DNA from: Moringa oleifera
Lineage: Eukaryota > Streptophyta > Magnoliopsida > Brassicales > Moringaceae
Direction of reading: 5' to 3'
DNA: 64,000 nt
NCBI GenBank assembly: GCA_021397835.1
Contig: JAJFZO010000234.1
Span: forward strand, 2,553,001-2,617,000
The stretch's first letter is position 1; the number at the start of each line of letters is the position of its first letter. Positions 24,170-35,700 of this stretch are shown piece after piece. The notes beneath the pieces are model-generated. The model had not been told where the DNA came from, did not search any database, and saw only the letters and a program-made list of their open reading frames with translations. The position numbers and the translations under genes are program-made.

Positions 24170-24640
24170 GAATAAAAAAAAGATACTCATCTCGAAAGTC
24201 GTCTTTTAATGGTGATGACTCTTCGCTCGTAGTTAACCTGCTAAGATGATCTGCGACCAAATTTTCTGCACCTTTTTTATCACGTATCTCCAAATCAAAG
24301 TCTTGTAGCAAAAGTATCCACCGAATAAGTCTAGGTTTTGCCTCTTTCTTCGAGAGTAAGTATTTGAGAGCTGTATGATCAGAATAAATAATCACTTTAG
24401 CATCAAGTAGATATGAGCGAAATTTTTCTAAAGCAAACACAATGGATAAAAGTTCTTTTTCTATTGTGGAATAATTGCTTCGTGCACTATCAAGTATTCT
24501 CGAAGCATAATAAATGACATGAAGAGTTCTTCCAATTCTCTATCCAAGAACAGCACCAATTACATGATTTCTTGCATCACACATGATCTCAAATGAAAGA
24601 TTTCAATTTAGTGATTGGATAATTGGTGCCGTTGTTAACA
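24170..24640 (-). pseudogene. Gypsy RNase H remnant
   Basis: Minus-strand frames read [60 protein letters not shown] and [11 protein letters not shown], the usual Ty3 RNase H order. RNase H removes template RNA during reverse transcription. The upstream connection carries an in-frame stop. The C-terminal end runs into the junction with the plus copy. Confidence 0.85.
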
Positions 24641-24752
24641 TATCCTTTAACTTGTCAAATGAATCTTTGCATGCCTCATCTAATTCAAACACCACATCTT
24701 TTTGTAGTAACCTACATAAGGGTTTAGTAATCTTGGAAAAATCCTTGATAAA

Positions 24753-25589
24753 TCATCGGTAGAATCTTGCGTGTCCAAAAAAAGAACGAACTTCCCGCAC
24801 ACTTGCGAGGTAAGATAAAGATTTTATAATTTCTACCTTAGCTTTATCAACTTTGATTCCCTTAAAGGATGCAACATGTCCTAGAATAATACCTTGATTA
24901 ACCATAAAGTGACACTTTTCATAATTTAAAACAAGGTTCTTTTCTATGCATCTTTTAAGTACTTTTGTAAGGTTAATTAAACATGCATCAAAAGAATCAC
25001 CATATACTGTAAATTCATTCGTAAACACCTCTATGATGTTCTTTATATAATAAAAAAATATACTAACCATACACCTCTGAAATGTAGCAGGAGCGTTACA
25101 AAATCCAAATGGCATGCGTCGATATGCAAAAGTACCAAATGGGCATGTAAATGTGGTTTTCTCTTGATCTTCAAGTGCAACAGTGATTTAATAAAAACCT
25201 GAATAACCATCAAGATAATAATAATAAGTATGACCTACTAATCTTTCCAGCATTTGATCAATAAATGGAAGAGGAAAATGATCTTTTCTAGTTGATGCAT
25301 TTAACTTCCTATAATCTATACATACCCTCCATCCATTTTGAATATGAGTGGGTATTAACTCACCATCAGGATTTTCTATTGTTATGATACCAGTTTTCTT
25401 TGGAATAACTTGAATTGGACTTACCCATTCACTATCTGAAATTGGATAGATCATACCTGCATCAAGAAGCTTTAAGATTTCTTTCTTTACCAATTCCATC
25501 ATAGGCGGATTCAATCTATGTTGGGATTGGCTGGAGCAATTACAATCTTCCTCTAATAGTATTCTATGCATACAGGTTGAAGGATTCAA
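24753..25589 (-). pseudogene. Gypsy reverse transcriptase remnant, catalytic box lost
   Basis: Two open pieces (25188-25589 and 24753-25115) give the RT fingers and palm: PMMELVKKEILKLLDAGMIY, WRVCIDYRKLNASTRKDHFP, MPFGFCNAPATFQRCM and LVLNYEKCHFMVNQGIILGH. The expected F/Y-x-D-D box reads VFTNEFTVYGDSFDACL, so both catalytic Asp residues are replaced. A break separates the two pieces near 25120-25187. It cannot encode an active enzyme. Confidence 0.85.
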
Positions 25590-25850
25590 TCCCTTAATAT
25601 CGGCTATGGTCCAACCAATGGCCTTTTTATACTCTTTAAGTACTCAAGTCAATTTTTCTTCCTCCAAGATAGATAGTTTATTAGAGATTATGATTGGAAG
25701 AATCTCTTTTTTACCTAAAAAGATATACTTTAAATGATCTAGTAGGGGTTTTAGCTCTAATTTTTGTGCCTATATAATAGAAGGAAAGAGCTTTGTCTGA
25801 GAAAGAGGCAAATCAACATAAGAAACGTCATACTTCATAGGTTGTAGTGA

Positions 25851-26594
25851 TTATAATTCATGAATTTTAGCCTGCAAGTCTGAATCAAATGTGAACTTTT
25901 GCAAGATTTTTTGTGATCTTCCAAAACTTAAACTCTTATTAAGTACAACTTTTAACTTATCTTCATCACTTAAATCAAAAATTTTTTGTGTTAAAGGTTC
26001 AATAGCATCCATAGCAAAAACAAAAGATAAATCACTAGCATATCTCATGGCATCATAAATATTAAATTTAATAATTTCATCATCAAATTCCATTGTGAGT
26101 GTACCATCATGCACATCAATTTTTGTCTTGGATGTTTTTAGGAATGGTCTTTCTAACAAAATTAATAAGTTAGATGAATCATCTTCCTCCATATTAAGCA
26201 CATAAAAATCAGCAGAAAAAATCAATCCATTGACTTGTACCAAAACATCCTCTAAAACTCCTTCAAGATATACATTAGATCTATCAACAAGTTGAATAAT
26301 CACACCAATTTCTTTTAATGGTCCAGCATTCAAAGATGAGTAAATGGATAATGGCATGACACTTATTGGAGCACCTAGATCTAACATCACGTTCTCAATC
26401 TTAACATTACCAACTTTGTAAGGAATAGTAAACATACTTGGGTCCTTACATTTAGGAGGTAATTTTTTGTAAAAAATAGCTGAAACATTTTCCCTCATAC
26501 TTACAAATTCATTACCTTTTAATTTTCTCTTATTGGTGCATAACTCTTTCAAAAATTTGGCATATCGAGGTACATATTTAATTGCATCAAGCAA
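25851..26594 (-). pseudogene. Gypsy aspartic protease remnant
   Basis: A 247-codon open stretch from AIKYVPRYAKFLKELCTNKR to QKILQKFTFDSDLQAKIHEL. The active-site region reads MLDLGAPISVMPLSIYSSL, which keeps the D-L-G that is lost in the plus copy. It stops at a TAA before joining RT, and its upstream gag is missing. Confidence 0.8.
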
Positions 26595-26600
26595 AAATTA

Positions 26601-29535
26601 TTGGTTATCGACACCAACAAATTAAATTCTTAAATTTCTACTCAAAAAATTAAACTCGTAGTACAGATGAGTAAGGTCATTTTCACAGAGATTCGTTAGA
26701 TTTATTTTTTACAAAATAAAATAAAAGAAAAGGGGATTTGAGGAGTTAAAAGTATATCAAATAAGAATAATAGGAAAAGAAAAATCAATGTAATAACATA
26801 TCCAGTCAAAGAAATAATTTCAAGTTTGATTCAAGAATTGATCATTGATGCAAAGATAAAAATCTTTTAATTTTCACTGAATTAGTTATGGTTGTTGGTA
26901 CCACCTAACAACCTGTTTTTTCTTACTTCTTTGATAATCAAGATACAATCTCTGATTATTTCTCTTATAAATAAATAACCCTAGATACAATCTTAGAATT
27001 TAATTTACCAATAGCATTAACAATTAAAAAAAACTATCAATTCTAGCCAATCAACACATGTGTAGGTTTTTTTAAACTAGATAAATATCTTCATAACATA
27101 AATTGAAAACCTCTTTTGCAATCAATTATATTATTTACTACTTATATTAGAACATTTAAACAAATACGGATTTAAACTCCTAATTAGTAATCTATTATTT
27201 TGATGATTAAACAAAGGATTCTTTTTGTTGTAATCAACCAAAATAATATTTTCAATGAGTACAGAAGATAAATAAACAATGAAGAAATAAAGAACAAATA
27301 AAATCAGTTAGATCTCACAATTCTTAAGAATTAAACCCTTGATTACTCTTTGACCAAAAGAGATGTTTAGCAATCCATGAAAAGAAAAAGAACTAAGAAA
27401 AGAGGAAGGTAAAAAATAAACTCTGAATATTCCTTTGAAGAGAATGCCTCCCTTTTATATAATAATCCTTAAACATAATAATCTATTTTAAGCAGGACTC
27501 TTAAAAATAAATTAAGATAAAGATAAAATTCTACAACTACTTTTTAAATGAAAGATAAAGTCTTGGTTCGGTGAAATTTCAATGTTATTGGGTGTGCCAA
27601 CACCTTATCCAAAGACATCTTCAAGTTCATTAACATCTCTGGAAACCAACTTTTCGTCTCTAAATAATAGATTTGAGTCCATCTTGGTTGATTTCCTTAA
27701 TCCACCTTGCTAAATACAAAATATAGTCAAAATCCAAGATTTTATCATTTATAACCAACAAAACATGAGAAAATAAAACAATATATATGACTATTATGCA
27801 TTCTATCAGAACTCTTATGTAATATGCTTCTTTAGAAATTTTATACTTATGACTGATATGATTCAAAGCTTCAAGTAATTGATTATAGGTAAGACGACTT
27901 GACTACTAGTGCATGTTATCTCGAAAGTAATATGAGATCATCTCCAACCAAAATACGAATAAATTATCGTCTAAAAACTTCGCTAAGATATTGATATCAA
28001 TCTTTTAATCCAAAAGATTATCTTGTCTCAGTTGCATCTTTTGTTCCTATAAAAAATGCACAGATAAGCAAAGTCAAAAATAAATCATAAAAAAGCCTTG
28101 TGTCATAATTATCTAAACTATAGAACTAAACTCAAAACACACACTTCAAATACACGAAATTTCCTCTGAAAATTAATGCTAATCTCTTCTTAATAAAATA
28201 GCTTTCAGCACCTTCTTAAATAAATTCAAATGATTAAAACCCAAACAAAAGATTCTTTTATTGGAAAAGAGGCTAGGATATTGCTCCTTGATCAAATATG
28301 CTTAGAAATTCATTATGAGCTTAACATGCAAGTGGTCAATATGTAATATGATTAGTTACAACTCTCATATGCTATATTTAATATATAATACATGCCTTAC
28401 TAAAAGGTTTATCTTTTCTTCACATGTCTAATTAATTGACTTAGGCATAAATCATCTTCAAATGTGACTTCATTAACAGACTTGTTGTAAGTAACATCAA
28501 TAATAAACTAAAGTGATTAATCTATTAGGTATATACCTCATGATTTGGCCTTAATTAAAGAAGAAGAAAAAGGGATTAGCCTTACCAAAAGAGTCTAAAA
28601 GTATTACACATGTGACAACAATAAGACATGCACCTAATTCCACATAGAACAATTAGCATTCACTCATTGTCAATCATATCAAAGAGATGCCTACCGAAAA
28701 AAATGATTATGAGAAGTAATTTTTTCCTCAAATAGTTTGCACATCACTTATAATTGCAAGTTTGGTGTTGCACTGTGTAGCAGGCAAAACAGTTCCACTT
28801 TACCCCGTTTGTCAAATTTTTGTGTAACATTTAACGGAAGAGTAAAAGGTTGTTCCAAAAGTATTTCTTCTTGGGTATCAAGATGATTAATGTTACATTT
28901 CTGCTTATGTTGAACATAAGATTGAAACACCAATCCCTTTAGTGCATCATGTGCACCAAAACATTAAGGCTGACGTCTAATCAAGTGACAATGGCTCGTT
29001 CTGTCTTATTGGGAACAAATTCAACTGAGTCAAAACAAGGTTAGATATCAAACACACCAATTCTGACATGACATCATAGTTAAGATCAAGCTTCAACTAA
29101 TAAAGCGAAACAACCAGAGAGAGATAGCATTTCCATAGCCAAATTGACTCCACAAAAATTTGTTTAAAAAAAATTGTTAACCAAAGAACATACCGATGGA
29201 TTATTAGCATTTGCTTCAGCCTAGTTTTTAGGCGGATAAACAGTAATGACCTCTCAAAATCCTATTTGCCATGTGTTGATACTATAAAATTCGCCTCAAG
29301 AACCCCAACAAATAAATCGAGGTAATGAATAACTGAATTTTCAAAAAAAAAAAAAAAGAGAGAGAGACTAGAGAATTCTAAAAGACATTCTACCTATAAT
29401 AAATAATCTTATGCGATTTAATCTTTAACATCAGAACAGAGCTTCCTTTATGATGTCAAAGTCCAAACTAATGCATCAAAGGAAGTGATCTGAAGGATTT
29501 TTTCTCACTGAGCAAAGGAATCTCACTTCAGCAAA
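26601..29535. other. AT-rich sequence, no gene recognised
   Basis: The first bases ttggttatcgacaccaacaa resemble the LTR-end inverted repeat near 20835-20860, suggesting retroelement sequence continues here, but no coding domain or LTR pair could be defined. Open frames at 27660-27866 and 28748-28933 lack recognisable motifs. Confidence 0.4.
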
Positions 29536-29617
29536 GAACTATATATACATGTCCAAAAAAGAGACGATCAAGATTTGAACTATATATACATGTCCAAAAA
29601 TGAGACGATCAAGATTT
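29536..29617. repeat. 41-bp tandem duplication
   Basis: Two adjacent copies (29536-29576 and 29577-29617), each beginning gaactatatatacatgtcc and ending gacgatcaagattt, differ at one base. The near identity implies a recent duplication. Confidence 0.9.
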
Positions 29618-29674
29618 GTTTTATCAGTAGCTAGTTATTTCAAGTTGCACATATATGTATCGCATCAAACTTGC

Positions 29675-29709
<35 letters not shown>
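29675..29709. repeat. (AT)n(AC)n microsatellite
   Basis: A compound dinucleotide repeat at the left edge of the ABCG pseudogene fragment. It forms the artefactual YIYIYIY end of the reading frame there. Confidence 0.9.
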
Positions 29710-30080
29710 TCCCCGCCCTTTATAGCCAACATGGCTTTTCCAAAATATATAGTTTCTCCTGAAAAGGAGCAGCAAATCATCAAAAAGATTAAAATCATCA
29801 CCACTTAACTGATGAATAGAGCAAATGACTATCCTTCCATTGTGAGCAATCTTTCTTAGGGCTTCAACACAAAGAACTGCAGTGATATCCAAAATAGTGG
29901 TAGGTTCATCAAGAACTAGGATATGAGGATTTGTCATGATCTCAAGATTAATGCTAAGCATCATTTTGCCCATTACTTATTCCTTTTACATGCCAGTTCC
30001 TTATGTTACTATCAGCATAACCTTGGCCCATCTATACCATTGTATCCTCAATTACCAAGTTTATCTCTTGTTAGGTCATT
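29706..30080 (-). pseudogene. ABCG (white-brown) transporter fragment
   Basis: The minus strand reads, in two frames, EDTMVQMGLGYADSNIRNWH, VKGISNGQ, SINLEIMTNPHILVLDEPTT, ILDITAVLCVEALRKIAHNG and RIVICSIHQLSGDDFNLFDD. The order (ADxxIGNWHxRGISGG signature, LEIxTxPxxLxLDEPTSGLD Walker B and D-loop, GRTVxxSIHQPS H-loop, LFDDLxLL) is that of ABCG half transporters, nearest the ABCG11/12/15 clade by the IGNWH wording. The ABC signature is degraded to ISNGQ, a frameshift follows, and the Walker A end and the membrane domain are missing. It covers about 120 residues of a protein that is normally about 650-700. Confidence 0.8.
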
Positions 30081-30429
30081 ATGTTAGGGAGCCTCAAATG
30101 AGTTGAGCAAGCGATGGCTTATCTGATTATCAGAATTCCCAAGAAAACATCCTCTTATGTCATAACAAAAAAGAATTAAAATAATTAAAAATAAATAATT
30201 AGATGAATTAAGAAAAATTAAAAAAAATTAAAATAAGTAAAATATAAGTAAGAATAAAAATAAATGAAATAATCAAATAATTAAATGAGATAATTAAATG
30301 AGAAATGTAAGTGAGAATTGTGTGAAAAAAATAAAAAAAAAATTGAGTATTTATAGATGAAAATTAATAAAAAATCATTCAAATACAAATTAAAATTAAA
30401 ATTTAATTTTTTTCAATATTCAACAAGTG
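30081..30429. other. Very AT-rich spacer
   Basis: Dominated by A and T with ataattaaat-like repeats. No coding or RNA feature seen. Confidence 0.5.
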
Positions 30430-30840
30430 AAAGAGATTCTTTTTTTTAGTGAGGTCTCACCTCATTCTTACCCATGTAAGAGAAAGAGATTCTTTTTCTT
30501 ATACTAATATTTTCCTTCTCTTACATTACTTTACTATTAGTGTGAGAGAAAGAGATTTTTTTTTTATACTACTCTTTTTTTCTTTAATAAACAAGAGTAA
30601 GATGACCATTTGATCACTTCACGCTTATTAGTGTAAGAGAAAAAGTCTCTTTCTCTTTAATAAACAAGAATAAAGTGATCATTCGGTCACTTCACTCTTA
30701 TTAGTATAAGAAAAAAAATCTCTTTCTCTTTAATAAACATGAGTAAAGTGTTCTTTAATAAACAAGAGAATAGTCACTTCACTCTTACATTAGTATAAGA
30801 GTCAAGTGACTATTCTCTTTCTCTTACACTAGTGTAACTA
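30430..30840. repeat. Imperfect tandem and inverted repeat block
   Basis: A unit of about 70 bp recurs at about 30585, 30655 and 30725. Each copy combines tctttaataaacaagagtaa, a gatcatt-ggtcac segment and cttattagtgtaagagaaa. The units contain internal complementarity (cttacactagtgtaa; cacttcactcttacattagtataagagtcaagtg), so the block could fold. It resembles a decayed MITE or a minisatellite; no target-site duplication was identified. Confidence 0.6.
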
Positions 30841-32619
30841 TGTAAATTTTTTAAAAATTTAATATTTAATATTTTAATTATATATTTTAAATAAAATTAA
30901 ATAAAAATAATTATATTTTTATTAAAATAATTTTAAAAAATTTTAAATTAATTTTTAATATTTTTAAAATTAATTTAATTAAAAACAAAACGAAAATCAT
31001 CGATTTTAATTTTGATTCAAATTTTATGTGAATTATAACCAAATCATATTTAAAATAATTTTCAATTACGATTTAAAATCGATTCAATTCAAAACTTAAA
31101 GTTACTAAAAAAAACTATAATACCCTTTAATTTTTTATAATGATATAAAATTTTATTTTTATTTTAAATAATTAAATAATATTTATTAACTTTAAAAGAT
31201 ATTAAATTTTTAATGAAAATAAACCCTTATGAAAGAAAGCCCTAAGCAACGTTTTAGTGGCTTGCACTTCCACAGTTATAAGGAGCAGCAACAGATAAAG
31301 ACTATCCAGCTGTGATTCATCTACTCCATGGAAGCATAGGAGATGACGAGAAGGGACATGATTAGTCTAGATCTCTGTTCGTAAAGAAGATGCCGTTTCT
31401 TAATTAACGAGAATTAAGTTAATAGAGACGCGTTTCAAGGCATCTACTTCAAGGATAACCAGACCTATATATGTTCCCCTGGTTAGATAACGTTTCAAGT
31501 CATGACTGTGATTATCAAGAAGTTACTGTCTTTTATTTTGACCATGGGGGATAAGATCAACATTCTTGAATAAAGAAAGAGATGGAAACTAGATTTCTCT
31601 ATATACATGATTGCAGGTAAGCTGCATCTCCTTGTCCATATCTTGTAGTGCAGCATTCTTAAATATACCATCCGCCCTACAAGCACATGAAAAATCATGC
31701 ACGTTTTACAGTAGAATTATCTTTTCCTATAGGCACTTGCACCTATTGGAGGTGACAAAAAGAATAGAACATTAGTGAAAAGCTGAGAACCCACTAACAA
31801 ATTGCGTAGTGGAATTATGGAAGTATGCAAGGAAAAAAAAAAAAAGGTCATTGACAACGTAAGCCGTCATTTCCTATTTTGTGTATGAAATCAGGAGAGC
31901 TACAGTGAAGATTCGATCTGCAGGAAATTGAAATCACTTACTACACTGATTGGTGTTTGCAGTGGGAAAAAAGATCCTGGGTTCTACTTCTTATAATGAG
32001 AGAAGTTGCATGCACCATATACATGATGCATGTACCAAAAGAATCCAACAAACATTATATGTGATGACGGTTGAAGTTACAGTGTACTGAAGGTGGGGGA
32101 ACTTTAGATAATTAAATTCATGTTGCAGTAATTGGAGAGAACGAGTTGCATTCATCATTTGCTTGTGAGCCAAGGACACAAGAAATACTCTCAGATAAAC
32201 ATTTCTTCCTTTATTGCTTACAATCTCAGTACACATAGCACTGGGAAGTGCAAGAAACAAATGCCCACAATAAATAAAAGCTCAATCATACAAGGCCATG
32301 TTCTATACAATAATAAATTAAGAGAAACCACTAGAAGGTGATAGAAGGAATAGCAAACTCCAGCGGCCAAACTTCCACATCCTAGCTGCCTACTACTCCA
32401 CTCTGACCACGTCTGACATTACTCCGGCATAAGAAACCATTGAACCAAATAAGATTTGAACTTAACAATAGCAACATATGTAAGAAGGCCACCAGGGAAG
32501 TGGAAGCAACCGGGTCTATATCATAAAATTTGTAGCTTTTGAAAGCAATATTTAGACCCTTATTGAAAGAACTTGGACAGGAGGCTTGGCGTCTACATCT
32601 TCCCCTCTTGCAGCCTTCT
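30841..32619. other. Intergenic sequence downstream of the extensin gene
   Basis: Very AT-rich to 31230, then mixed sequence. Open frames at 31495-31698 and 31991-32341 show no recognisable motif. Confidence 0.4.
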
Positions 32620-32625
32620 TTTATT
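32620..32625 (-). terminator. Poly(A) signal of extensin gene
   Basis: AATAAA on the minus strand, 150 bp past the stop codon and downstream of the inferred 3' UTR intron. Confidence 0.45.
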
Positions 32626-32644
32626 CTATTCTTGAAATTAAAAC

Positions 32645-32739
32645 CTACAATTCAACACAGCAAATAAATCACATTAATTCATACAGTAATTATCAAAAAA
32701 TACTAAAAGAAAATGCCTGAAAACTTAACCTTCACTTAC
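32645..32739 (-). other. 3' UTR intron of extensin gene
   Basis: Downstream of the stop the minus strand shows a consensus donor, CAT|GTAAGTG (exon end 32740), and a pyrimidine-rich acceptor, TTGAATTGTAG|GTTTTAA (exon start 32644), defining a 95-nt intron. Several plant extensin genes are known to carry an intron in the 3' UTR, which supports the call; no transcript evidence is available here. Confidence 0.6.
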
Positions 32740-32775
32740 ATGAATCATGGGTATGCGAGGCTGACTTTCCCAAGC

Positions 32776-35700
32776 CTAATAGTGAGTTGGTGGTGGTGGA
32801 GATGCGTAAATGTAGACCGGAGGTGGAGGTGATTTCACGGGTGGGGGAGGCGAGTGGTAGTAGTATGGTGGAGGAGGAGATGGAGATGGTGGGGGTGGAG
32901 ACGTGTAGTGGTAAGGAGGTGGAGGAGATTTGACGGGTGGGGGAGGCGAGTGGTAGTAGTATGGGGGAGGAGGAGATGGAGATGGTGGGGGTGGAGACGT
33001 GTAGTGGTAAGGAGGTGGAGGAGATTTCACCGGTGGAGGTGGCGAGTGGTAGTAGTATGGGGGAGGAGGAGATTTGACGGGTGGAGGAGGTGAGTGGTAG
33101 TAGTATGGGGGAGGAGGAGATTTCACCGGTGGAGGGGGTGAGTGGTAGTAGTAGGGAGGTGGAGGAGATTTCACTGGTGGCGGAGGTGAGTGGTAGTAGT
33201 ATGGGGGAGGAGGAGATTTCACCGGTGGAGGGGGTGAATGGTAGTAGTAGGGAGGTGGAGGAGATTTCACGGGTGGCGGAGGTGAGTGGTAGTAGTATGG
33301 GGGAGGAGGAGATTTCACCGGTGGAGGGGGTGAATGGTAGTAGTAGGGAGGTGGAGGAGATTTCACGGGTGGTGGAGGTGAGTGGTAGTAGTATGGGGGA
33401 GGAGGAGATTTCACTGGTGGAGGGGGTGAGTGGTAGTAGTAGGGAGGTGGAGGAGACTTCACCGGTGGAGGGGGTGAGTGGTAGTAGTAGGGAGGTGGAG
33501 GAGACTTCACCGGTGGAGGAGGCGAGTGGTAGTAGTATGGGGGAGGAGGAGATTTCACAGGTGGAGGGGGTGAGTGGTAGTAGTAGGGAGGTGGAGGAGA
33601 TTTCACGGGTGGTGGAGGTGAGTGGTAGTAGTATGGGGGAGGAGGAGACTTCACCGGTGGTGGAGGCGAGTGGTAGTAGTATGGTGGAGGAGACTTCACT
33701 GGTGGTGGGGGTGAGTGGTAGTAGTATGGGGGAGGAGGAGACTTCACCGGTGGTGGAGGCGAGTGGTAGTAGTATGGGGGAGGAGGAGACTTCACCGGTG
33801 GAGGAGGTGAGTGGTAGTAATAGGGAGGTGGAGGAGATTTGACCGGTGGAGGAGGCGAGTGGTAATAGTAGGGAGGAGGAGGAGATTTCTTAGGTGGGGG
33901 AGGGGAGTGGTAGTAGTAGGGAGGTGGAGGAGATTTCACTGGTGGTGGAGGTGAGTGGTAGTAGTATGGGGGAGGAGGAGACTTCACCGGTGGAGGAGGT
34001 GAGTGGTAGTAGTATGGAGGTGGAGGAGATTTGACGGGTGGAGGAGGTGAGTGGTAATAGTAGGGAGGAGGAGGAGATTTCTTAGGTGGGGGAGGCGAGT
34101 GGTAGTAGTATGGAGGTGGAGGAGATTTGACCGGTGGAGGAGGTGAGTGGTAGTAGTATGGAGGAGGAAGAGATTTCACTGGTGGAGGAGGTGAGTGGTA
34201 GTAGTACGGTGGTGACTTGTGAATGTAAGGGGGAGGTGGTGGGGACTTGTAAACGTATGGAGGAGGTGGTGGGGACTTGTAAACGTAAGTGGGTGGCGGA
34301 GGAGGTGGTGACTTGTAGTAGTAGGTGGGTGTAGGGGGTGGTGGAGAGGTGTAGTAGTAAGGAGGAGGCTTTGGCTTGAGCTTGTGGCACTCCTCGTAAG
34401 GAGTCTTTGGTGCATAGGCAAAGGGCTTGGCTTGAAGCACAACTTCATACTTGTTCTTGGACTTGACCTTCAGCTTAGCGCCCTTGTTGCCCCAGTGAAG
34501 GTCCGTGGGGATGTTGCATGGTGAGCCCTTGGGTGCCGCGTGGAGCTTGGCCTTGCATGCCTCGGCTCCGTACTTGCCGTACTCAAACCCCTTGACTGTG
34601 ATGCTGTATTTGCCATTGATCTTGGTTTTGCCATAAGCCTCGATCTCCTTGTCGCCAGCCTTGCAAGTCACTTTCACTACCGCGCCTGCTCCATGTATTT
34701 TAACATTATATCATATTTTAAATGTTTCCGGAACAAAACTGAAAACACTAGAATATATTAAAGAGTTAAATAATTACAAAACATATCCATGGTCTTCAGT
34801 CATCACTTGCTACATAACAAAATTTGTCTTGTTTAAAGAAAAATATTGTTTCTCTTTTCCGAAGGCTATTTATCATGTGATTGTTACTTAATCAATTATA
34901 TTGTGACTAACCCAAATTATCCTCCCAGTCCCAAGTTACAGATTATGCACTCCATTTGTTGAAAATGACTACCATGACTTTTACGAATTTACAGCCTGTA
35001 CTACAAACGAGAATTGGGTTTTTCATTATTGATGGATTGATTGTCCTGGTGTAAAGGCAGTCTCTCAGCTTTTTCGTGTACTTTATATAACATAATCTCT
35101 TAAAGATACTAACCATATAATCAAAATTATAGTAACTAATTAGTATCATTGCCTGCTAAATCCAAGAAGACCTAATGCATGAAGAAGATGATTAACAATG
35201 ACCCCATTATTAAAAACCTTTTATATTGTCTTTAAGGAGTGAGTGCCCAAGTGGGTTACTGTGATGCAAAACTCATCTTATTAATAAAGAAATCAGACTT
35301 ATTTAATGACAAAGCAGACTTGAAGAAAAAAAAGTCAATGGAAACATACCCTTGAGGTGCTTCTTGTCGTGTGATTTCTCTGGGTATTTCCAGTCGTAGC
35401 ATCTGTAACAGTACACTTTGCCAACAACCTTAACTACGAATGGGTAGTGGTGGGGCTTAGGGTGGTAGGGAACAGGTGGGGGCGGAGAAGTGTAGTAATA
35501 TGGAGGAGAAACCGGCTTAGGAGGTGGGGGCGGAGAAGTGTAGTAGTATGGGGGAGAAACCGGCTTAGGTGGTGGGGGCGGAGAAGTGTAGTAGTATGGA
35601 GGAGAAACCGGCTTAGGAGGTGGTGGTGGAGACTTGTAGTAGTAAGGAGGAGGGTAAGACTTGGGTGGTGGCGGTGGCGGAGATTTATAGTAGTAAGGTG

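Larger units (their letters stand above)
24170..26600 (-). mobile_element. Athila-type Ty3/gypsy remnant, minus copy
   Basis: Reading on the minus strand from 26600: protease, RT, RT connection and RNase H, ending near 24170 where the plus copy begins. Gag, LTRs and integrase are absent. The segment 24957-26600 is an inverted repeat of about 22523-24167, so the two copies meet tail to tail. It is probably a second insertion or a fold-back rearrangement of the same family. Confidence 0.85.

Noticed and set aside
32854..33842. Long plus-strand open frames (79 and 253 codons) rich in Ser, Gly, Glu and Val
   Set aside because: They lie antisense to the extensin C-terminal array. A 48-bp repeat keeps every frame periodic, so stop-free shadows are expected.
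34686..35349. Two separate extensin genes, one ending at 35303 and one starting near 34677
   Set aside because: A consensus donor after HLKG and an acceptor before AVVKVTCK rejoin one Ole e 1 domain with all six cysteines, so a single gene is far more likely.
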